A model generated the notes under the pieces. The model had not been told where the DNA came from. It saw nothing but the letters and a program-made list of their open reading frames with translations, and searched no databases. The translations under genes and the position numbers were made by a program. A stretch of 64,000 nucleotides of DNA from Astropecten irregularis. Lineage: Eukaryota; Echinodermata; Asteroidea; Paxillosida; Astropectinidae. Positions 47,634-60,100 of this stretch are shown in pieces (position 1 is the stretch's first letter; every line of letters begins with the position of its first letter). The stretch lies in contig OZ020261.1 of NCBI GenBank assembly GCA_963971285.1, positions 806,001 to 870,000 on the forward strand, given 5' to 3'.

Positions 47634-48153
47634 AGTTAGAACTAGATGCCTCTTCAATTTAATTATTGAGCTCGCTATACACTACACTGAAAAAAGCTTC
47701 TTTGGAGCGCATTCCAGTTCTTCTAAATTTCTGTGCTACAAATAAGCAAAAACTGAGATGTCTCTGTTTCTTTATTCATTAAATTGTTTGTTTTATGGTC
47801 AAACGATAGAGTCTTTTCGCTGTTTTTTTTTTTTTTTTTGGCTTTCCACAGGCCGGCTATAATGTACGATTTTGCAGTTCCTTTTAACATGCAAACATTG
47901 TTGTGTCAATCGTAATACCGGATACATACAGATGGTACTCATCAGGACAATAAATAACTCGCCGCGCGGAGATAGATAGGGATTCGAACCCACGACCTCC
48001 TGCTTACTAGTGTAGATGCAGTAAGCAGGAGGTCGTGGGTTCGAAAAGATAATTAGAAATTTAGAAGAACTGGGATGCGCTTCAAAGAAGCTTTTTTCAG
48101 TGTAGTGTATAGCGAGCTCAATAATTAAATTGAAGATGCATCTAGTTCTAACT
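47634..48153. repeat. Long inverted repeat enclosing two tRNA-like SINE heads in opposite orientation
   Basis: Outer arms of about 99 bp (47634-47732 and 48055-48153) are near-exact inverse copies containing TTAATTATTGAGCTCGC and GAAAAAAGCTTCTTTGG. Inside, minus-strand and plus-strand copies of CAGGAGGTCGTGGGTTCGAA face each other (about 47982-48045). The structure looks like an inverted duplication of part of the SINE array. Confidence 0.75.
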
Positions 48154-48164
48154 GGTGGTTAAGT

Positions 48165-49660
48165 GCAGATGCAGTAAGCAGGAGGTCGTGGGCTCGAATC
48201 CCACCTGAGCAAGCATGTGATTTATTATCACATGCTCTCACAAGCACTGAGTATACAGTGCTCATCCACGTCGGTGAAGGGCAAGCCTAATTTGCATATT
48301 ATCTATTTCCCGACCAAAAATCATCAATATTCATGATTTACTGCGGTACCCGCCGCGATATTGGATTCGATTCACCCTGCAGACCCCAGCTAGCTCGGTG
48401 GCCTAGCAGGTAAGGCATCTGCACTAGTAAGCAGGAAGTCGTGGGTTCGAATCCCACCTGAGCAAGCATGTGGTTTTTTCTCACGTGCTCTCACAAGCAC
48501 TGAGTATACAGTGCTCATCCGGCCACGTCGGTGAAGGGCAAGCCTAATTTGCATATTATCTATTTCCCGACCAAAAATCATCAATATTCATGATTTACTG
48601 CGGTACCCGCCGCGATATTGGATTCGATTCACCCTTGTTACGGTCACGAATAGCCATTGTGTTTTGCGGGCTGCCGTTCCACCTTTCGGAATGTACCGGA
48701 GGAATTCAAGAATAGTTAGTCATGCCTGAAGATGGCATAAAAGGGCAAACCTACCATTGTGTCTTCCTCAGTCGGTGCCCATGCATCCTTGTGCGTGATC
48801 TTTTTAAATGTTTCTGTAGCGCAGTTGCGGGCCAGCGCCTCCGTGACAAAGCTTCTACCGTGTGCTGGTCTGGACCGAGGGCTACCCCGTATCGTGGCCG
48901 AGGCTGACGTGAAGCGGCTGGTCAGCGCTGGCTGGATGTCTTGGCTCCCGTCTACCGTGCCGAGCTGACGAGCTACCGGTGCTACAAGCCGCCTATATCA
49001 TCGCCAACGCTGATGGGTGTCGGCGGTCTTCTTCTCATTGTCACGGGGACGTTTGGCCTGACGACTGCACTACAGACTCTCTGCTGTGGACACCGGCTGG
49101 GCGGGGCCATCCTGCGGCTCCTTATTTATTAAAGGTATCTAACTTATTTTGAATACCAACCCTTATTTCTCTGCTTGTTTGATTTGCTATTTGTGTATTT
49201 TTGCTAGATTTAATGTGCTTTAACATGTTTGCTTGCTTGCTTGTGTAATTTGATATTGTGGTTCCAGTTCGCTTTATAGTCTAAGTTGCAATGTATGTTA
49301 ACCGTGCTTGCTAATGCTTTGTGCATGGCTCTTTGATTTGCGTTAATTAAATTATTGTTAAATTCATTTGCTTGGCCTCACTTTGCCATTCATTTTGAAG
49401 TCATCGTCCTCGTCTCTTTTCCCTTTTTTTAAATCGCTGTTTGGTCGGCTGCGGTTATTTCGCAGCCGTCACGTAACACCCTGCAGACCCCAGCTAGCTC
49501 GGTGGCCTATAGCAGGTAAGGCATCTGCACTAGTAAGCAGGAGGTCGTGGGTTCGAATCTCACCTGAGCAAGCCGTGATTTTTTTCTCACGTGCTCTCAC
49601 AAGCACTGAGTATACAGTTCTCATCCACGTCGGTGAAGGGCAAGCCTAATTTGCATATTA
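48165..49660 (+). mobile_element. Tandem tRNA-derived SINE units, period about 250 bp, split by an LTR insertion
   Basis: Heads occur at about 48165-48210, 48385-48465 and 49485-49570, with GCTCGGTGGCCTAGCAGG and GTGGGTTCGAATCCCACC (A and B boxes). Bodies follow with CTCACAAGCACTGAGTATAC, GTGAAGGGCAAGCC, AATTTGCATATTATC and CGCGATATTGGATTCGATTC. The second unit is interrupted at 48635 and resumes at 49479. The minus-strand copy at 37285-37555 shares the same body. Confidence 0.82.
48636..49478. mobile_element. Solo LTR candidate, 843 bp
   Basis: It starts TGTTACGGTCACG and ends CGTCACGTAACA, short inverted TG..CA termini as in Gypsy-type LTRs. CCCT flanks both ends (48632-48635 and 49479-49482), and removing the insert restores the SINE sequence ATTCACCCTGCAGACC seen at 48370. 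The small open frames inside overlap each other and are not called as genes. No internal retroviral coding region is adjacent. Confidence 0.78.
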
Positions 49661-50331
49661 AGTACAGATTCATGAGCAAAAAATATTAAGGAAGATACAG
49701 TCAAAGTCATCTGTGAAAATTTCAATTCCATACGGTGTCCCCTTTTTGAGAAAATCGTGAAAAACGGCCACAGTATTTTTTAAAGTCTTTTCTCTTTTAT
49801 TTTTGATCTTTTAAAAGATCAAAAAGATTTTCGGTCGTTGTTTTACTCATTTCTGGAAAAAATACACCATTTTAGGCGGAACAATTTTAACGATAGGTTT
49901 CTACCAGCATCATCTTCATACCCTGAAAGTTATACGTAAATCTGTGAACATTTCTGTTTTGGTCTCTTACCAAAGTATGATACTACCTTTAATGGCTGTC
50001 ATGTTAGAAAAAAAACATTGAAAATGTTCAGCTTTATCCAAATAGTTATATTTGAAATTATTTTGATGATGAAAATTTGTGCATGGAAATTATATTAGAA
50101 GTTACATCCTGAGGATACAAAATATGCGACCAATTTGCTTCGATCATGCATTCAGTTTTTGTTTTGTCAAAGAAATACAGATTCAATTTTCGGTCACTGG
50201 TTTTACTATTTTCTGGATAAAACAGCATTTCAGGCAGAACAATTTTAATGGTATGTTTTTACCATCACCATCTGTATACCCTGTAAGTTATCTGTGGAGA
50301 TTCCTATTTCGGTATGCTACCAAAAGTACCT
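49661..50331. mobile_element. Two adjacent MITE family A copies
   Basis: The first (about 49661-49988) ends ACCAAAGTATGATACTACCT before TTAA (49989-49992). The second (about 50150-50331) ends TGCTACCAAAAGTACCT before TTAA (50332-50335). Both lack a complete left terminus. Confidence 0.7.
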
Positions 50332-50525
50332 TTAATTATTTGCTTCATTCTTTAAAGTCCGTGTTAATCATTGGACTATGGCTTTGACTTACATGAATAC
50401 CCATAGGTCTATGTGTTATCTAAGTCATAGCCATTCATTCTGTAATACAGTGTCCATTCGTATTTACCATTAGCGCCCTCTTGTGAAATTACCCCATTAA
50501 TTATGCATCAGAATGTGGAATTTGT

Positions 50526-50611
50526 AGACTGGTTCCCGTCCCAATACATAAAATACATTTGAGTGACGATAGACGTCAGGAGACTACTGTAGGGAACGGG
50601 AACCAGTCTAG
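50526..50611. mobile_element. 86-bp palindromic insertion, AGACTGGTTCCCGT ends
   Basis: AGACTGGTTCCCGTCCC and its inverse enclose about 50 bases. The neighbouring words GGAATTTGTAG and TAGTGGAATTTGTAG suggest a duplicated flank. Confidence 0.6.
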
Positions 50612-51125
50612 TGGAATTTGTAGTTCATTTTATTTAAATTTCATTTAATTTATTCAGTATTATTCAAAAACGGTTTCTTGTTTCCTCTGACCTATATGAA
50701 ATAAATTTTATTTCTGTAGGACTAAGAGCTGTTTTAGTATTTTTAATGGAATGTACATTTAAACAAAAATGATCAAAAAAATAATGCTTTCAATTTAATT
50801 TTGCATCCTGTAAATCCCTTTAAAGTTGAATGACTCATGCGTGTGGTAGGCCTGGCGTCTGCCGCATACATTCCCATGCGTAGTTCGTACATTACGCCGA
50901 GTCAGACTAAACCCAGTTCATTAAGAATGGATGATCTGGTACCTGTACCCCTATCTTGGTGATACAGTGGTACACACAAAACAATGACTTGGTATCAGAC
51001 TAAACTTTATTTCAGTGAATGACGGGATTATTATTATCTGCTATTTCCGGGTAGTGAATCCGACTCAGTTTGGCGTAGAATTGGAGATATTTAGCCAGAT
51101 ATGATTTACCAAGGACGACTAGGTC
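50612..51125. other. Upstream region of the PAG1-like gene
   Basis: No TATA box or other promoter element can be supported. No other gene was seen. Confidence 0.4.
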
Positions 51126-54100
51126 ATGATGGATGACCGAGGATGGCGTTTTGGTGGGCTATTCCTTCTGGTTTTGTTGCAGAATGGCGTGGAACTTGCC
51201 AAAGGCCGACCCGTCCTGTCTGACTCTGAAGACTCTCCGTTTGTTGACAGTGGGAGTGCGTTGACAGAAAAAGGTTGGTAGGGGGCCTAATGATGGCAGG
51301 GCCTTACTAAGTTACAAACCATTTTGCCAGTAGGCCTATCACTATTCCCATAATTTTTTTCATGTACTTCGAAATTAAACATACATGTTGTTGGCTTACT
51401 TTTGAGCTATTTGTTTAACTGACAAGAATAACTTAATTAAGGAGAAAATGATTAGGCCTAATTTAGTAATTATTCTTTAAACAAATTTTAATAAAAAAAT
51501 ATGGGGGCCTAACGTTAGGCCTAGGCCTAAATCTAATTCAGCTTAATAATTGAGTAGGCCTAGGCCTAATTTCACATAACGTTTATAAGCTATTTCCTTT
51601 TTTATTTTGGCAGTGTATATTTTGCTATTTTGCTGTTCCCATTGGATAATTTGCAGGGAAGAATGTGTACCTCTGGCAAAATAACCTTTAGAGAAAGAAG
51701 GCCTGCTTGGCCAACGAGAAGAAAAGAATGCATTATTACGGAGCCGGCAAAATATATACTTCCTTTTAATATTTTCATTATTTAGGCCCTATTCATTAGT
51801 GCAATTTACAACAAGGACTATTGGCCTAGAATAAACTGAGCACTGTAAACTGCTCATCAGCGAAAATAATGACCTGAAATTTATAAAAATTTAAAATGTT
51901 TGTAGTTAAGAGGGCCTGACACTGCGGAAAATCCCCCATATGTACTGTAAGTTGTACTACACGTGGGAACAGTGTTGTGAGAGACAAACGCCACGCTGAT
52001 TGGTCAACGCACAAGGCGGTGCTCGTGACGTCATGAAAACCATGTGCTGGCCCAACTCGTTACGCACACAAGCAGCCGTTGCACAGTGTTGCAGGCACAC
52101 ACATGTACGGAGCACACATCACGCGATGTGCCTATAGTCCGCTAGCACACACAGTGTACGACTATGCAACGACCAACGGTCGGCTGTACGACAACTCCGG
52201 CGACCATGCAATTCTATGCCTATTCATGTGGCGCTCTCAGTATACTCAACCAACAGACTCAACACACGTTGCTATGAATATTCAACGACCTAACAATCAC
52301 ACTCAGACGGTGGCGCGGTTTCACGGTAAAATGGCAAGAAAAATACGGTGCAGACCAAAGTTCAAATACGACCGCGGAGTCTGTGAAATGGTCAAAAGGT
52401 TGAAGGAATGTACAAATGTTTACGTTTTTGGTACCATTTGAAAGATCAAGCAATGATTCGAGTGGGAGTTGCTGAGTATATGTGGTCATTAAGGAAAACT
52501 TCCATTTTTGATCAGTATGATGATGTCACATAATGAGATGATCGTGATGCGCTCTTGCGGCCGTTTCGTGCCAATTCGTGTAAGGGATCTTTCACTGTGG
52601 CCTGATGCGTTTTGATCCTAGCAGGATCTTCATCAAAGGATAAACCATTCTAAACCCTTAATCGAACCCTAACTCTAAGCCTAAGTTGATTTCCTGTAGG
52701 TTCAGAATGCGTCAGGCACCTCATACACCAAGTATAACAATTATTATTATTGTTTGGCGCAATTTTGATGCCTGCTCAAGTTTTAAACAGGGTCGAGCAC
52801 AGTTTTGAATGTTACATTCACATGGCATTTTTTTTTTAACCGCGGCACGTAGCTACCTTCCCTTCAGTATAGGCCTAGGTTCAAAATGTTAAATTGGTAA
52901 TTGTGGACAAGTGGTTCCCAAAACTATAAAGGAAAGGACAAGTGGTTTCTTAAACTAGAAGTTGTATGAAAGGAAAGCAACTTTTTATAGCTTCTTCTGC
53001 TCCCAAACGATATTTTTGACTTTCAGCAACCTAGATTGAAAAAATTTCTCCAATATTTCAGTGAAAAAGTACAATTTTCTTACCTGCTTGTTGCGTACAA
53101 ACTTCCACAATTACCATTTTTATTTGCATTGTACATTGAGTTTTGCAGTCTGTTCACCATGTTCACAGGTCATTTTGTTGGACCAAAATATTATTGTCAT
53201 TCATGTCATTTGTTATTTTCTTTTTTCAGACCTGAAATTTACTCACACCTTGCCCCTTGGAATAGTGACAATAGCAACACTTGTCTCACTTTTGGTCGTG
53301 TTGGTGCTTTGTGTGTGTGCAGAAAAGCCGGAAAGGTGAGTTTCGTTGATTTTTGCTCTTGAAAAATACAATTCAAAGATCAGAGTTTGAACCTTAATTT
53401 CCAACTTTCTGATCTGGTCATTTTTGCTGTGGCCAGGCCAGACATGTACAATTGTGTCAATAATAAGGCTCCGTGCTCGAGCAATTTACGCCCTTCCTAT
53501 CGACTGCTATAGTTATCCGGATGTTCGGACAAACTTCACAACGTTTACGTGTATTAAAGTCAACATGGTCAATGGTGCCACTTGTGACTTGTTTGTCCGA
53601 AATTCTGAATGAGACGTCACAAGCGCTGAGCCTTATTACAGAGGCATCAAGGCAATGGACTTATGGTCAACATTCCAGGGGTTGTACCCAATTCAGCAAA
53701 TTTTTCACTTGACTTACCATCTTACTGTCTTACTGTAAAAATCCTCTCAGTAAATCCTTTGTTGCCTTTTCCAAGTGATGTGGAAAAGCCAATTTTTTAT
53801 TTTTAAATTTTTTTTTTAGCTCTTCCTCCATGTTCTCTTCTTGTCGTACAGACCAATATTTTTTGTACATGTTTTTTTTGTGACACCACTTCTGTCACTT
53901 TTAAGCTGTCAATCTTAACCAAACTTGGTCCAGACAAAGTACCTAATATGCTGTAGATTTGTTGTGCAAATTTACACCAGGGGGCTGGTGGCAAGTCCTT
54001 TAGGCACTCGCCTCTCACCAATGTGGCCTGGGTTCGTTCCCGGCTTGGGTCATACGTGAGTAGAGTTGTGCGTTGGTTCTTTCAGATGCTATGAGGGTTT

Positions 54101-57100
54101 TTCTCCGGGTTCTCTGGTTTTCCTCCCTCCCATACATGTAAATCTAAACACTTTAGATCTCAGGCTCCGTAATCATAATTGATTGCCTGTATTCAGGTAT
54201 TGCTGGCAGCCGAGGGCGCCGATGAATACCGGCAATCTGATTGCGTTGTAGCCCGTGCTTTGTAACTTAAAGAAAAGGCACGTAATAAAATAATGTGATT
54301 ATTATTTTATCAATTGTGTCAAACTACAAGGGATTTGAATATTTAATAATCATATAATATTAATCTTTAAAAGTGAATTAGAAAACTGTGTGAGCTACAG
54401 TATAAGTTGCTTCCTTTGCCAAATGTCAATGATAGGGAAGGTCTTTCTCTGTGACACATTGCTTGACCTCTGTGACCTCTACTTCCGGTCAAACACATTA
54501 GTAGCTCCTCATTCAAAAGTGGTAAGAGTTTCATTATAAAATATAAATGTAGGATCATGATTCTTTCGCCAAATGTCAAGCATGTTCTGTTTGCAACAGA
54601 CATACTTCTAAATGTCGAGTCGTTATTCAGATGTTCAAATTATTCCTTGTTTATAATGCTCATAAAAGTGAGACTAAGTTCATTACGTTGCAAATTCTCA
54701 GCTTGTGTTTGGGCGATTCCATGGTAACTAATATGTTACACACGTTTGCAATGTTTGAGTGACTTTGACATACTGTGTAAATTCCTTGACTAATTATTAT
54801 TGAAGCCATTGTCCAATTAAGAAATGTGTTATTTATTGGAATCACCAATTTACCACTGTAAGTACATGTACATGACGTACATGGTGTAAGATTCCTTAAG
54901 ATACAGTACATGTAGGCCCCTATGCTAGTGCTGTGCTTTTTATTCGGATATAGAGTAACCCACACAAATTGAACGTTTCCGTTTACCAATTTTCAAAAAA
55001 GATTAACCGAAACCAACACCAAAAAAACATGGACTCACCGTAGCTCACGTTTGGTTCATGCTGAAAAAAAAATAACCTTCGTTTATTTTGTCCATTCCGC
55101 CAAGTAGAAACACACTGTTTATATTTGATCTAAAATAAACATCGTAAAAAGCCTTCCGATCGCGATCGTGATCCCCGTAAAATATTCTGACCGTCCTTCT
55201 TCTACCTCCATGTTGAAGATGTTCCAAAGTAACGTTAGGCTTACGGTCATGACGCGTCAGTTGTATTTTCCTGACCAAATAAATCTTACTTGAATTTCAG
55301 TTGGTTACTTTGTCCTTATTTCCAGGTAGAAACACACTTTTACGAACTTAATCTGAAAACATATCGTGCAAAAACCATCCGAAAGCGACGATCACTTTGG
55401 AGAAGACTTTAACAGTCAGCACGCTGTCTGGAAATTTCCATAACTAGTACCCAAGCCCAACGTAATAGCCACGATAATTAACGTGCACTTAGCGAATGTA
55501 TATAATATCAGATCTTACTCCATGTAGTCTGGAATTATTGCACCCAATCCGTGAGCCCAATGCGCTGCTAGCTTCAGTCATGTTGGCCCGAAGCGGTAAG
55601 CATAGTCATTGCACAATGTACATTGTAATTGTGTGCAACGCAGCATCGCATGCACGTGCTCACAGCACAGTGAAGTCAGCACGGCCAGCGCACGTGAAGG
55701 CTTCAGTCATGAAGACCGGAAGTGCAGCATACGTACAATGTACATGTACTATATGGACATGACTTGTGCTGTCAAGTACTTGCGCTCTGGATCATGGGCG
55801 GCATGGATAACTGTCGGCTTCGGTGCGGAATTTGCGGTAAGAAATCTGCTTTTAACGTGGCAACCAGCTACAAAATTCGCAGTAATCTGTTTGTTTTGGT
55901 CATCGCGAAAAGTGCAAAAAGTACCTCGGTTATCTCATGAGCTACTCTGATTTTATTTTGTATGAAGTTGCGCCACCATAAAAATATTGCGATATTCCCG
56001 ATATTTCGATTTTTTTTCAGGGCCCGAAATGGTTTTTCATATGAAAAAAAATATCTTGATATCGATAAATATCGTCATTATCAAACAAGCTTAATGTCCA
56101 CACAGCTATTATTCAGGCACTTTTCTTCTTCACTGAACACGCACGATCGCGGCCCGCTAGCGCTGTCATTTAAAAGGCGATTAAATCGTATAACACGGAT
56201 CCGTATTTTTTTTTTATTCCGTAAACGAATATCAAATTACCCTATTTTGCACAGCACTACCCTATGCCAAACTCGCAAAAAAGAGGTAACTTCCGTTACA
56301 AAATAGACACCAAATGGAATTGCCCATTCCCATTGACATTTAACTGTAGTGTGATTGATGGAAATTGACACTTAGTCTATAAAACATTAATGGTTTCCTA
56401 CTTAAAAGTAAGTACTTTACAGGACATGTAGGATGTCATGTGTATAGTACACCTGTAGTGTACAGTGTACATGTACACGTACATGATGTACAGTATGTTG
56501 CAATAGTCACTGGCTTACAGTTCTGGTTTGTTTTCATTCAGGAAACTAGAAGGGAAATGAGATGTTTTTCTTCTGTTTTTTATTACTTTGAACAGAATAT
56601 GAACAAATGAAAGTGAAACTGTGTTTAGGATACGGAAATTCTGTGAGAATTTGTCTTGTTGTTATTGTTAAAATTGTTTCGTCTTGTTTAAATGTTTTTC
56701 TTGCTACAAAGCTGTACAACTCTCAATTTGTAGAACACATTTAAAGCCCAACTCAAATGGTCGGAATGGTATTTTGAGTTTTTGTATTTTCTGGTAGGCT
56801 ATGGACTCAGGAATACACAGAAGTTCACTTTTGACAAGTATTCCACTGGATACACTCTTTAGAGGAGTTTTCATTCTCCCCCCACTTTGCCCGAAATCCG
56901 AAAAGCGCGAGGAGTGAGTTTGTAAACACGATGACGTCATTCTGGGATTTGCTACATTCACAATGGTATGGTGTTCCATTTGTGCCGTCAACGTGTCACA
57001 TTTGTTTGTTTGTTTGTTTTTTTGTTTTTTTGCGTCGCATTTACAATACATGTAATACAATACAAAGTAATAAACTGCTGGAAACTGCTCATCGGCAAAA

Positions 57101-60100
57101 AAAAATGCGACGCCAAAAAACTAATGTGACGGCAAAAAAAAGTGACGCGTTGACGGCACAAATGGAACACCATACCAGTGTGAATGTTGGAAGTCCCAGA
57201 ATGACGTCATCATGTTTACAAACTCACTCCTCGGGCAAATTGAGGGGAGAATGAAAACTCCTCTAAAGAGTGTACCCAGTGGAATACTTGTCAAAAAAGA
57301 ACTTACCAGAAAAAACAAAAACTCAAAATACCATTCCGACCTTTTGAGTTGGGCTTTAACCATTCAGACTTTTTTGGCCATTTAAGCATCATGTCTTTTT
57401 CCCAAGTTTCACAACTTTTTAAATGCGTTATATATGGAGATTTTTAACACCTGAAGTCATTTTGAAAACTGTACACATGTATGTATGGTTAACATGTTAA
57501 ATTACACGTGTTGCAAAGCACTTGCAATGTACTGTTGTTATTTGTGCTTGGATGACCCATATCTTGTGGTCTTTGCCTCTGCTTACATGTAGGCTATTAC
57601 CATAGAGTTAAATAAAAAAATACAGTGTGTGCTCTCGGCACTCTGGAATGGACGCGCAGCTGCCATTTTAGTTGGGGTGACTGAGCAACCGCAGTAGAGT
57701 CCAAGGTACCCGGATGTTACTTGATGAACTGCGCGCACTGTGCGTGACGCGACGGGTATTTTATGCACAATGCTGCGCGCATGTACAGTGTGTACCGGGA
57801 TAAGAATAATAAATGTACGCACAATTTGAAACGGGACGCGCGCGTTTGCCCTTATTTGGTTTTCTTAGGCAATGGCGCTGGCCATGGTTCGAGCAACACG
57901 CACAGAGTGCACACTCTAGTTTTTTATTTAACTCTTGGTTATTACGTACATGTAGACCTTGCAACCCATGGTTGACCATTGCCTTGGTGCTCATGGTTAA
58001 TTAATGCTATTGTTATGAACTTCATTTCTAATCTTGCAAATGTTTGTTTTGTCTTGTAGGAATGAAGAACCAAGTGTCCCTGCAGTAGAGAACAATGGTG
58101 TGACACCAGTAAGTTACCATAAGGTAACTTGGAACTTTGAGTGTTACCTTATTTTGGATCACACTCTAAAGTATTGTGGCAGATGGTTCCTTCATTATTC
58201 TTGTTTTTAAATGTAGATTTTTATTTTTGTTTTTTTCACTGGTACATTGAGCAGTTGGGTATTATTATTTCCCCTGGCAAACTGACAAATGGTCAAATAG
58301 GCCTACTTAAACAGCATCAAAGACTTCAAACTTCAACAGGTATATACGTGTATTCGTAGTTCTGTTGAGTTTTGTTTGATTCGGTACCAAAGGTTCAGGA
58401 ATACTCTGTTTAATTCTGTCAGGTTCAGGAAAGTACTGTACATGTAAGACATGAGACCTGTGGAAACAAGTGTTGGGGTTTGTGGCATGCAGTGCACTGG
58501 CATTTATTTTGTGGGTAAGGTTACCCATGGTACATTATATAGTCAGAAAGTACAGTTGTTGGTGGAATATGCAGTGTTGGAGTAGAGTCCTTAGATCCGG
58601 TTACAGACATGACAGAGTACTCCGAGGTCTAAGTACTGGGCTTAGTCCGAGTATATTGCTGTTGAGTCCAAGTCCTAAGTATCGAGTCTGAGTATTATGT
58701 ACATTCAAGGTCGAGTACAGGGCCAAGTCCGAGTACCAAAGTCTGAGTCCACGACAATAATATCAATACACCTGTGCAAAGCACGTTAGTGACATGTATG
58801 CTTGAGTGGTTTAAACCATGTGTATGTCATCTACCCTACCAATCTATTCCCACTGGCTCCTGGGCCATACTGTGAGGGCTGTAATTGCACCAGAGTATAT
58901 GTACATGTAGGATACCTTTTGGGGGCTCCAGACCCCATGCAGTGTGTGTGCAAGGTCCTATAATTTGTTGTATTTTGTAGGTTCCATCTCCCGAAGCAGC
59001 CCCAGACGCAGTCCCAGACGTCACCGTGACAGTCCCTCTCAACGATGCGCCCAAGCAGCGTACAGCCAGCGTGCAGTCAGCCAACTCCAACCCCGGTGTC
59101 GTAGATGATGGCCTTGTCCGATGTCCCACGATCGACCGCCGCCTACCGGAGCTCCCGCCCACCCCTATGCCTCCAGTCACGCCCACCCGGGAGGAGGATG
59201 AGGATGACTATAACCGGACCTACGATGTCATCGGCGAGACAAAGACAGCAAAGCCGTCTACACAAAACGCGGCCACGGTAGACGACAAGGATGACTTTGA
59301 AGAAGATGAGCAATACGCCTCCGTCACAGATACTCCAGACAAACCGCGGTTTCCTAACGTAGAAGTAGGGAATGAGGTGGAGTCTAACGGACCGGCTGGT
59401 GCTGCGTCTGAAGCTGCTGAAGACGGCTGTGACGAGCCGTATGCCAGTGTCGTCGTGAACGATGAAAAAGAGGAAGAGAATGCATCTTATGCGAGCGTCG
59501 CCAACAAGGAAGAGAAAGATGGCTACTCCCGGCTCCGCTCTGTCCAGAAACACCGGCCAAAGGTGGACGGGGCAGAGAATGGCGAGCGGAATGGCTACGC
59601 CCGACTGAGAGATGTCACTGTTGAGAATACAGCGGTGGGCGTGGCAGTTGGTTGTGCAGTGGGCGGGGCAGCAGCTGCGGTGCCAAACGATGACGATGAA
59701 GTCCCGCCCGTCCCTTACAAACCGCCTGACCTTCAGAACGAAGATGAAGATGAGCAGGAAAACTCCGCAGTCCAAAGGTCAGTGACATTTGACCTTAGTT
59801 GACCTCTGGGGCTGATTTCACTAACGTTTTCTGATCATCACTAAAGTCTAAATTCATCGCTAAGCGGAAAATCGATCATTACTTTCCGTAGCAATTTTCC
59901 GTTTAGCGATGGATTTGGGCTTAGCGATAATCGGAAAGCATTAGTGAAATCGGGCCAGGGGCCGATTTCATAAAACTTACGACGCGTCGCAGAGTTAAGA
60001 CGCATCATTTCTCTATGGACTCATCGCATAGATGCGACGCGTCGCACCTAGGACGCGTCGCAAATCGAGTTGCGACGCGTCGCAGAGCTTTATGAAATCG

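Larger units (their letters stand above)
53336..58059. other. Intron 2 of the PAG1-like gene, 4.7 kb
   Basis: The intron contains a SINE, a diverged tandem duplication and two inverted-repeat elements, listed separately. The remainder shows no exon-like sequence. Confidence 0.6.

Noticed and set aside
52079..52441. 120-codon open frame in PAG1-like intron 1
   Set aside because: No recognisable domain, no supporting splice partner, and it would disrupt the phase-consistent PAG1-like model.
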